64,000 bases of DNA, from assembly GCF_014196455.1 (NCBI RefSeq), contig NZ_JACIDS010000004.1:558001-622000 (forward strand), written 5' to 3'. The position numbers and the translations under genes were made by a program. Source of the DNA: Kaistia hirudinis (GTDB lineage: Bacteria > Pseudomonadota > Alphaproteobacteria > Rhizobiales > Kaistiaceae). This document shows positions 19,008 through 25,258 of the stretch, one piece after another; within the stretch, counting starts at the first letter, position 1, and each line of letters begins with the position of its first letter. Under the pieces are notes generated by a model. It searched no databases. It saw nothing but the letters and a program-made list of their open reading frames with translations, and was not told where the DNA came from.

Positions 19008-20102
19008 ATGGCTTCGTTTCGCGAGCCTCCGGCCCTTGAGGGCCACACCGTGCCGCATTCCACGCCGGATCATGTCGAAGCCGCGAGCACGCTTGCCGTG
19101 ATCGCGTCCTCGAATGAGCCGCTCCTGTTTCTGGATTCCGATCTCCGCGTCATCGCGGCCAGCAGGTCTTTCTGCCGCACCTTCCAAATGCAGCCGGAGA
19201 CCCTGCCCGGGACGCGCATTTCCGATCTGGGGAATGGTGAATGGGCCGTCCCGCAGCTCACATCGCTGCTGCGGGCGACTGCATCGGGCGCCGCCGAGAT
19301 CGAGGCCTATGAGCTCGAATTGACCTGCGAAGGGCACGAGACGCGGCACCTGGTCTTGAACGCACACAAGCTCGACGATGGGGACGCCGATCACATCCGG
19401 CTTCTCCTGGCGATATCGGACGTCACGCTCGCGCGCTCCGAAGCGCGCCAGAAGGACGACCTCGTTCGACAGAAAGCGATCCTGCTGCAGGAAGTTCAGC
19501 ACCGCGTCGCCAACAGCCTCCAGATCATTGCGAGCGTGCTGATGCACAGCGCCCGCAAGGTCCAGTCCGAGGAGGCGAGGGGGCATCTCCAGAGTGCACA
19601 TCATCGTGTGATGTCGATTGCTGCCGTCCAGCGGCAGCTCGCGGCGTCCGAGTTGGGCCAGGTTGTACTGGCACCCTATCTGGTCCAGCTCTGCGACAGC
19701 CTCGGCGCGTCGATGATCCGCGACCCGAGAAGGCTGTCGATCGCCGTGGAGGTCGACGACAGCCTCGTCGATGCGAAAGAGTCGTTGAGCCTCGGCCTGA
19801 TCGTCACGGAACTGGTGATCAATGCGCTCAAGCACGCCTTCCCCGGTCATAGAAAGGGAAGGATCGTCGTCGGCTACCGGTCTGAGGGTCCCGATTGGAT
19901 GCTTTCGGTCAGTGACAACGGCATCGGCATTCCTGATGGCGTCGATGCTCCCAAGCCCGGCCTTGGAACCGGGATCGTCGACGCGCTCGCCGGCCAGCTC
20001 AATGCAAAGATCCGGATCGTCGATACGCAACCAGGGACGGCTATCTGCGTTGAGTCGGGTTGCTCGAGCGAGATCGGGCGCCCCGTGTCGGTTCCCGCGT
20101 AG
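19008..20102 (+). CDS. HisKA_2 family sensor histidine kinase with PAS domain
   Basis: About 364 residues if the ATG at 19008 is used; in-frame starts exist upstream to 18948 and none has a clear ribosome binding site. A PAS-like domain (about 25-145: NEPLLFLDSDLRVIAAS) precedes the phospho-acceptor helix LLQEVQHRVANSLQ (His165) and an ATPase domain with ELVINALKHAFP, DNGIGIP and GLGTGIV. No membrane helix, so cytosolic. The HisKA_2/HWE class commonly feeds the alphaproteobacterial general stress response. The receiver gene 38 bases downstream is the likely partner. A run of ten C bases directly precedes the possible GTG start at 18948. Confidence 0.85.
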   Translation: MASFREPPALEGHTVPHSTPDHVEAASTLAVIASSNEPLLFLDSDLRVIAASRSFCRTFQMQPETLPGTRISDLGNGEWAVPQLTSLLRATASGAAEIEAYELELTCEGHETRHLVLNAHKLDDGDADHIRLLLAISDVTLARSEARQKDDLVRQKAILLQEVQHRVANSLQIIASVLMHSARKVQSEEARGHLQSAHHRVMSIAAVQRQLAASELGQVVLAPYLVQLCDSLGASMIRDPRRLSIAVEVDDSLVDAKESLSLGLIVTELVINALKHAFPGHRKGRIVVGYRSEGPDWMLSVSDNGIGIPDGVDAPKPGLGTGIVDALAGQLNAKIRIVDTQPGTAICVESGCSSEIGRPVSVPA

Positions 20103-20140
20103 GGAAATTGTACCACCGACCTCACCGGACCGAGACAAAC

Positions 20141-20509
20141 ATGACAGAGCGCGCGGGCGTCGTCCTCGTGGTGGAAGACGAGGTCCTCATACGCATGGGG
20201 GCGGTCGATCTGGTCGAGTCGGCGGGCTTCGAAGCCGTCGAGGCCAAGGATGCCGACGAGGCGATCCGAATTCTCGAGGCGCGCTCCGACATCGGTCTGG
20301 TCTTCACCGATGTCGATATGCCCGGCACGATGGATGGGCTCAAACTCTCCCGCTATATTCGCGAGCGCTGGCCGCCGGTGCGACTGATCGTGGCATCGGG
20401 CATGGCGATTCTTGATCAGAGCCAGCTTCCCGAGGGCGCCCGTTTTTTCCCCAAGCCTTATGTCGAGCAATCCATCGTCGAGGCCATTCGGGGCATGTTC
20501 ACGCCATAG
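20141..20509 (+). CDS. Single-domain response regulator
   Basis: 122 residues containing only a receiver domain: acidic pocket VVEDE, phospho-acceptor Asp57 in FTDVDMPGTMDG, and the conserved lysine in FFPKPY. The PGTMDG loop and FFPKPY resemble receivers paired with HWE/HisKA_2 kinases. The start follows the kinase stop by 38 bases, so the two form an operon. With no output domain it would act by phosphotransfer or protein contact. Confidence 0.9.
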   Translation: MTERAGVVLVVEDEVLIRMGAVDLVESAGFEAVEAKDADEAIRILEARSDIGLVFTDVDMPGTMDGLKLSRYIRERWPPVRLIVASGMAILDQSQLPEGARFFPKPYVEQSIVEAIRGMFTP

Positions 20510-20659
20510 GCGCAGGCGCGGTGCCGCCCTGTCCTTGGGCCGGCCATGCCGGAAGCCTGTTGCCCAATTCGCGGCGCCATCGACGGCATCCCCGGCCGAT
20601 GGGTCGACCGGGGACACGTTGATGGAAGGGGGCGGTGATGCGGACGCTCGACGACGCGC

Positions 20660-21553
20660 TCAAGCAATACCCTTTCCGCCTGTGACACCGAAGACTTCGC
20701 CATTCAGGTAGCTGCCGTCCTGGGATGCCAGCAGCACATAGATCGGGGCGAGCTCGGCCGGCTGTGCCGGGCGGCCGAAGTCGCTGTCCTTGCCGAACTG
20801 TCTCACCTTCTCGTCGGGCTGGCCGCCGCTCGGCTGCAGCACGGTCCAGACGGGGCCGGGCGCCACGGCATTGACGCGGATTCCCTTCTCGATCAGCTGC
20901 TTGGCCAGCGCCTTCGTGTAGGCGACGATACCGGCCTTGGTCGTGGCGTAGTCGAGCAGGATTGGCGAGGGCTCATAGGCCTGAATGGAGGCCGTGGTGA
21001 TGACCGACGCACCGGGCGGCATATGCGGGGTCGCCATCTTGGCGATCCAGTGCAGCGCGTAGAGATTGGTCTTCATCGTGTCGTCGAAATCATAGGTCGA
21101 CACGTCTTCCAGGGTCTCGCGATATTGCTGGCGCGCCGCATTGACCACGAGGATGTCGAGGCCGCCGAGATCGGCGAGCGCCTGCTTCACCATCTCGTTG
21201 CACCAGGACTGGTCCTTCACGTCGCCCGCCAGCCCGACGGCCTTCCGCCCTTCCTGGCGGATGAGCTCCATCACCTCATCCGCGTCGGATTGCTCCTCGG
21301 GGAGATAGGCGATGGCGACATCGGCGCCTTCGCGCGCAAAGGCGATCGCGGCGGCGCGACCGATCCCGGAATCGCCGCCGGTGATCAGCGCCTTGCGTCC
21401 CTCGAGCTTTCCGGAGCCCACATAGCTGTCCTCGCCATGATCGGGACGCGGCTCCATCTTGGCGGCCAGCCCGGGCATGCGTTGTGGCTGCGTGGGAAAT
21501 GGCGGCTTCGGGTATTGGGTTCGAGGGTCCTGCATCTGGGGACGCACAGGCAT
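20660..21553 (-). CDS. SDR family oxidoreductase, general stress protein 39/YghA type
   Basis: 297 residues. The N-terminal extension of about 45 residues rich in Pro/Gln (MQDPRTQYPKPPFPTQPQ) before the Rossmann fold is characteristic of YghA/YdaD/GSP39-like SDRs. Core motifs are TGGDSGIGRA, NAARQQ, TTASIQAY, DYATTKAG and GEVFGVTGG. The start at 21553 follows AGGAGC. An EcfG-type promoter lies 37 bases upstream, consistent with the stress induction known for homologues. Enzymatic substrate unknown; glucose or aldehyde substrates have been suggested for relatives. Confidence 0.9.
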   Translation of the reverse strand: MPVRPQMQDPRTQYPKPPFPTQPQRMPGLAAKMEPRPDHGEDSYVGSGKLEGRKALITGGDSGIGRAAAIAFAREGADVAIAYLPEEQSDADEVMELIRQEGRKAVGLAGDVKDQSWCNEMVKQALADLGGLDILVVNAARQQYRETLEDVSTYDFDDTMKTNLYALHWIAKMATPHMPPGASVITTASIQAYEPSPILLDYATTKAGIVAYTKALAKQLIEKGIRVNAVAPGPVWTVLQPSGGQPDEKVRQFGKDSDFGRPAQPAELAPIYVLLASQDGSYLNGEVFGVTGGKGIA

Positions 21554-21589
21554 GAAAAAGCTCCTCGTTCGGGAAGGGATTGCACGACC

Positions 21590-21614
21590 AACGGTTGGGG
21601 TGAGGCGGGGTTCC
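21590..21614 (-). promoter_or_regulatory. EcfG-type promoter for the GSP39-like SDR gene
   Basis: On the minus strand GGAAC (21614-21610), 16 bases, CGTT (21593-21590), about 37 bases before the start codon: an exact match to the general stress sigma consensus. Confidence 0.7.
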
Positions 21615-21767
21615 GCGTCTTCTGCGGAAAGGTAAGTGGGCCGAAGCAATCCTCCGCCGCGGGCGAGGCGCGCCGCCTGAGCCATCGTTTCAAGGGTAGG
21701 GGGCTCTCATCGCGGCAACCAAAGATGGCGATCCCCGTTGAGGGACAGGCAACCCAGGAGGATCCCC

Positions 21768-22274
21768 ATGGCCAAAGCATCCGAGAAGACGCTCGACGAC
21801 CTGTTTCTCGATACGCTGAAGGACATTTATTACGCGGAACGGCAGATCGTGAAGGCGCTGCCCAAGATGGCGAAGGCGGCGCAGGACCCCGCTCTCAAGG
21901 CCGGCTTCGAAAAGCACCTCGCGGAAACCGAAGTGCATATCGATCGGCTGCAGCAGGTGTTCGAGATCATCGGCAAGCCGGCGCGCGGCAAGACTTGCGA
22001 CGCCATTCTCGGCATCATCGAGGAAGGCAAGTCGATCATCGAAGACTATTCGGGCACCGTCTCGCTGGATGCGGGCCTCATCGCGGCTGGCCAGGCCGTG
22101 GAGCACTATGAGATGGCGCGCTATGGCACGCTGCGGACCTGGGCGAATCGGCTCGGCCACAAGGACGCGGCGGACCTGCTCCAGACCACGCTGCTCGAGG
22201 AGCGGGCGACCGACCAGTCGCTCACCAAGCTCGCCGAAGCCGGCGGCGACAATCAGAAGGCAGCGGCCGCCTAG
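21768..22274 (+). CDS. Ferritin-like DUF892 (YciF-type) stress protein
   Basis: 168 residues, predicted all-helical. Conserved DUF892 features: LDDLFLDTLKDIYYAERQIVKALPKMAKAA at the start, TEVHIDRLQQVFE, and VEHYEMARYGTL. Glu and His residues in these helices would form the di-iron-like centre of the YciF fold. The start follows AGGAGGAT. DUF892 proteins are typical members of stress regulons and the neighbouring divergent SDR has a stress promoter, but no clear GGAAC/CGTT pair was seen upstream of this gene. A strong terminator follows. Confidence 0.9.
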   Translation: MAKASEKTLDDLFLDTLKDIYYAERQIVKALPKMAKAAQDPALKAGFEKHLAETEVHIDRLQQVFEIIGKPARGKTCDAILGIIEEGKSIIEDYSGTVSLDAGLIAAGQAVEHYEMARYGTLRTWANRLGHKDAADLLQTTLLEERATDQSLTKLAEAGGDNQKAAAA

Positions 22275-22322
22275 CGCCCCGCCAATCCGCCGCTCAACAC
22301 ACGATTGATCGTCGCGTAACAG

Positions 22323-22362
22323 GCCCGGGAGGTCGCGCAAACAGCGCCCTCTCGGGCTTTTT
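22323..22362 (+). terminator. Intrinsic terminator after the DUF892 gene
   Basis: GCCCGGGAGG (22323-22332) pairs with CCTCTCGGGC (22348-22357), allowing one G-U pair, around a 15-base loop, followed by five T bases. Confidence 0.8.
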
Positions 22363-22442
22363 CGTTTCTGTCGCGGGGGCGGTCCGATATCGCCGGATGC
22401 GACACAGCTGCGGTGATATGCAGCGCGTGTCGGCTGAGCCCG

Positions 22443-22682
22443 CTAACTCGCGGACGCCATAGACGATAGAGTGCTGTCGAAGGTTTGCGCGAGGAGAGGT
22501 CGGCGCAGGCTCATGGCGCGTTGGCTCGATCGATGGCGGCCAATTTCCAGCCAGGCAGCACCTTGCCTGCAGCGCGGATCCGGGCCCGAAAGAAATCCGA
22601 CCGCCTCTTCGACACGCTCAAAATGGCGTGGCGGATCGTCGGACATGAAATGAACGATGGCCGGACGATCGGACGTGCCCAT
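22443..22682 (-). CDS. Small hypothetical protein, possibly DUF982-like
   Basis: 79 residues from the ATG at 22682, which is preceded by GAGGAAC at good spacing. The pattern (PAIVHFMSDDPPRHFERVEEAVGFL, then RQGAAWLEI) weakly resembles DUF982 proteins, small alphaproteobacterial proteins of unknown role that have an aromatic-rich start, a VxEAxxFL helix and a short tail. It lies isolated in a sparse region. It may also be a chance frame. Confidence 0.4.
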   Translation of the reverse strand: MGTSDRPAIVHFMSDDPPRHFERVEEAVGFLSGPDPRCRQGAAWLEIGRHRSSQRAMSLRRPLLAQTFDSTLSSMASAS

Positions 22683-22986
22683 GGCTATGTTCCTCATCGT
22701 GCACCCAGCAGTGGCAGCCTAGGATGGCGATGAGGTGCGCGCAACCCAAAGTATATGTGCAGCGCAGCATTGACGATCGCGATGCGCCATCGTTCTGCAA
22801 GAGAAGGACACGAATAAAGCCCGCCACCCTGGGCGGGTGGCGGGGAACATGGTGTGCCAAGACGCGAATGTCGCTGTCGAAGCCAAGCGCGAGGCCAGGC
22901 GTCGCTCACGCGGTGCGGAAAGCTGGATGGCCGTGACAGCTAGTCCAGGCTCCTCCGCGCCCCGACGCGAAACATCGCGCGGCCGG

Positions 22987-23304
22987 CTACTGCAGCTGCT
23001 GGCAGAACGTCTTCACCGCGACCGAATAGCGCGTCGGATCGGTCATGATCGTCTGCTTGCACTCATTGCTGGCGGCGAGCTTCTGCTCGTCCGTCAGATT
23101 CATCGTCCCGCTCGTGATGTCGAAATCGAAGACCTTGTTGTCATCGATGACGTTGGTGTCGGAGCCCGAGGTGGGGCCGCTCAGCGTCGGCGCCGATGCG
23201 GCGGGCGCCGCGGGGTCGGCGGCCTGCGCGAACAAGGGCGACGCGGAGAAGGTCAGAAGGGCCGCGCCACAGGCGAGTCGTAGAAATCCAGAAGAGATTT
23301 TCAT
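22987..23304 (-). CDS. Small secreted hypothetical protein
   Basis: 105 residues. The ATG at 23304 is preceded by GGAGGAAA and starts a clear Sec signal peptide (MKISSGFLRLACGAALLTFSA, cleavage after SPLFAQA). A Pro/Ala-rich linker (about 28-48) follows, then a compact part with TSGTMNLTDEQKLAASNECKQTI and a C-terminal TFCQQLQ. The two cysteines could form a disulphide in the periplasm. No family was recognised. It is on its own, without operon partners. Confidence 0.7.
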   Translation of the reverse strand: MKISSGFLRLACGAALLTFSASPLFAQAADPAAPAASAPTLSGPTSGSDTNVIDDNKVFDFDITSGTMNLTDEQKLAASNECKQTIMTDPTRYSVAVKTFCQQLQ

Positions 23305-23867
23305 GTTTCCTCCATGCAATTCCAGCGCAGAGTATCTGCGCAACGAAAGCAAATCGCATACGCTATGTCTATCAATCGCCATATTCTGGCTGATGACTGG
23401 AATGATAACCGTGCAGACGAGCGATTTGTTCCGCGCCGGAGGTGTTTTTTACGAAAATGTACAGGCGCTGGCATGAGGGCGCTCTGGATCGCTGCCGAAG
23501 TTCGGCGAACCCATCCGCTGGGGTAGGGCGAGATCCGCGGGCGAGCCGCGTCTGCTGTCCGGCACCGCATCAGCAACAATTGTACCGTCAGTCCTGCGAT
23601 GCACAGTTCCGCTTCCATCCGGGTACCGGGAATTTCCCGGCGGCGCGAGAGCCAAGCCCAAGGGCCTGGTCGTCCCCCTGATTAGCCACAGCGCCGTCGG
23701 CGGCGCCCCCGGCTGATGCGGCGGATTTCGTCTGTTGAAGTATAATATTCGAGCACTATCGGGGATTATTACTTTTATACTGCAAGATATTGGCGCGTCG
23801 AACCGCAGGATAACTAGGCATGGGTTCCCGAAGGTCGCATCCATGTGAGCTGAAGCCTCCGGCCGCT
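23305..23867. other. Non-coding or decayed stretch
   Basis: About 560 bases with no supported gene. The first 100 bases are AT-richer than the surroundings and probably hold the promoter of the small secreted protein. The rest lies downstream of the HAD/RpiR remnant and shows only short frames without motifs. Confidence 0.5.
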
Positions 23868-23995
23868 TCACGCAGAGAGAATGGCCGATAGTTCCTCGGT
23901 CGTGCGTGCCAGAAAGGTAGCCCCTGCTGCACGAAGCCGCTCGCCATGGTTCGGACCGCAATGTCGCCCGGCCGTGAAGCCGATGACCTGCAGCC
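23868..23995 (-). pseudogene. HAD-type hydrolase, C-terminal remnant
   Basis: Reading the minus strand in the frame that ends at 23868 gives LQVIGFTAGRHCGPNHGERL, then RAAGATFLARTTEELSAILSA and a stop. This is the last 40 residues of a HAD superfamily phosphatase (VIGF.GG.HC.PGH..RL..AGA), the part after the motif IV aspartates. No start or catalytic domain is present. The remnant begins exactly where the RpiR-type remnant loses its match, in a different frame, which points to a deletion that fused two genes lying on the same strand. Confidence 0.65.
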
Positions 23996-24220
23996 GATCT
24001 GGCGACAGAGGCGCAGGATGCTGGCCTCTTCGCTGTCGGAGTATTCTCCGAGCTGGGAAATGGACTGCCGCAATGCCTTTTCCGGATTCTCGACGATATA
24101 CTTTGCGATCCGCGCCAGCGCGCTCGGCAAGCGCTCGATCTCGTCCTGCAGGCGATTGAGGATGCTGCCGTCAACTTGCCGCTCGGTTGCGAGCGGATCA
24201 CCAAGTCGATTCGGGCTCAT
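23988..24220 (-). pseudogene. RpiR family regulator, N-terminal remnant
   Basis: From the ATG at 24220 (or 24223) the frame reads as the N-terminal helix-turn-helix domain of RpiR-family sugar-responsive regulators: LNRLQDEIERLPSALARIAKYI, then ENPEKALRQSISQLGEYSDSEEASILRLCRQIGC. After Cys of RQIGC (about base 23990) the family match stops abruptly; the usual GFxxFK continuation and the whole SIS sugar-phosphate domain are missing. The open frame continues to 23756 with unrelated residues, so a truncated DNA-binding peptide might still be made. Confidence 0.75.
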
Positions 24221-24223
24221 CAA

Positions 24224-24597
24224 TGCACCATGCGTCGTAAGGGAACAGAGGCTCTTGATACAGGATCGCGGCGTCGCCAGGGAGAGTCGTTCTCGCCGCC
24301 GCTATGAAGAGCGGCGCTGCGACGTGTGAACAGGCGCTCGGCGCCGATCGAGACCCCAGTAGACATAGAATTTCTGAAGTATTCTCAACGAATTGAAGCC
24401 ATCTGACGGGAGCTTGCTTGGGCGCTTGTTCACACGTCCGCGACTCGTGGCTCATGATCGCGTGGACCAGGATGTGGTTCGCCTGACCCATGTTCCGGCT
24501 TGACCAGCGTCTCAGTAGTTCGCGTCGAGCCCCATGAGCGCACAACGCTGGTTCGACGGTTCGACGTGACCCGACTTCACCCGAACGAAACGGCGCC
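24224..24597. other. Non-coding stretch
   Basis: About 370 bases between the RpiR remnant and the end of the NikR-like gene. Frames present lack motifs and ribosome binding sites. Nothing else recognised. Confidence 0.5.
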
Positions 24598-25071
24598 CTA
24601 GAAGCTGCTCTTGATATGCAGGTGGGTGTGTTCGTGCGCCGGGCCCTGATTGTGGACGTGGTGGGCGGAATCCTCGGCGACAGGGATCAGGCTGAGCGTG
24701 CCGTGCATGACGCCCCGCTCGAGGAACAGCGCTTCGGCATAGGTGGAGACGTCGCCGACGCTGCCGCGCATCACGGTGACGTCGATCGAGGATCGGTGGT
24801 CGATCGGCACCGACAGGGCTGAAATGGTCTGGTCGTGGCGGTCGAGCCGGCCCTGCGGCACGCGGGAGGCGAGGTTGCGCACGGACTGGTCGATCGTGCA
24901 GCTGATGACGGCGAAGCAGCGCGCTTCCGCCGGCCCGTCCGGACGGGCGGAGAGGCCGCGCCGGATGAGGTCGCGGATCGCCTCGGAGCGGCTCATCGCT
25001 CCCGTCGCCTGCATATAGGCATCCAGCTGCGCGGCGAGATCGTCGTCAATGGCGATCGTGGTCCGTTGCAT
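24598..25071 (-). CDS. NikR/CopG family ribbon-helix-helix regulator lacking the nickel ligands
   Basis: 157 residues. The N-terminal ribbon-helix-helix (MQRTTIAIDDDLAAQLDAYM, then SRSEAIRDLIRRGL) and the ACT-like C-domain (NLASRVPQGRLDRHD, RGVMHGTLSLIP) align without gaps to E. coli NikR. The four high-affinity Ni(II) ligands of E. coli NikR (His76, His87, His89, Cys95) correspond here to Leu, Ser, Pro and Ser (RLDRHDQTISALSVPIDHRSS). The protein also has an extra His-rich tail (HHVHNQGPAHEHTHLH). It probably senses something other than square-planar nickel, or uses the tail. It lies downstream of the sulfatase on the same strand; no nickel uptake gene is near. Confidence 0.85.
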   Translation of the reverse strand: MQRTTIAIDDDLAAQLDAYMQATGAMSRSEAIRDLIRRGLSARPDGPAEARCFAVISCTIDQSVRNLASRVPQGRLDRHDQTISALSVPIDHRSSIDVTVMRGSVGDVSTYAEALFLERGVMHGTLSLIPVAEDSAHHVHNQGPAHEHTHLHIKSSF

Positions 25072-25184
25072 GGAAACCCTCCCCAGTCAGCGGGCGAACG
25101 GTAGGCGATCACCCCTGACGGCGCAAGAATTCGCGGGGTGGGGCTTGCCGCTTCGCCCTCCCGAGGCAGGTGACCGAGACGAAG

Positions 25185-25216
25185 AAAGGGCCGAGCCTTG
25201 TGAGGCTCGGCCCTTT
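25185..25216 (-). terminator. Perfect hairpin terminator after the arylsulfatase gene
   Basis: AAAGGGCCGAGCC (25185-25197) and GGCTCGGCCCTTT (25204-25216) form a perfect 13-bp stem with a 6-base loop, about 45 bases after the sulfatase stop. Flanking A and T residues on both strands mean it could stop transcription in both directions. Confidence 0.75.
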
Positions 25217-25258
25217 CAGAAGTATCGTGCAGCCGGGCGTCTCGCCGGGCCGGCGCGC

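Noticed and set aside
21615-21767. Possible EcfG promoter for the DUF892 gene
   Set aside because: CGTT is present near 21685 but no GGAAC at 16-17 bases upstream; GGAAA at 21626 is too far away.
23449-24204. 251-codon minus-strand frame over the RpiR/HAD remnants
   Set aside because: It is in a frame that matches neither remnant and has the Ser/Arg-rich composition of a chance frame.
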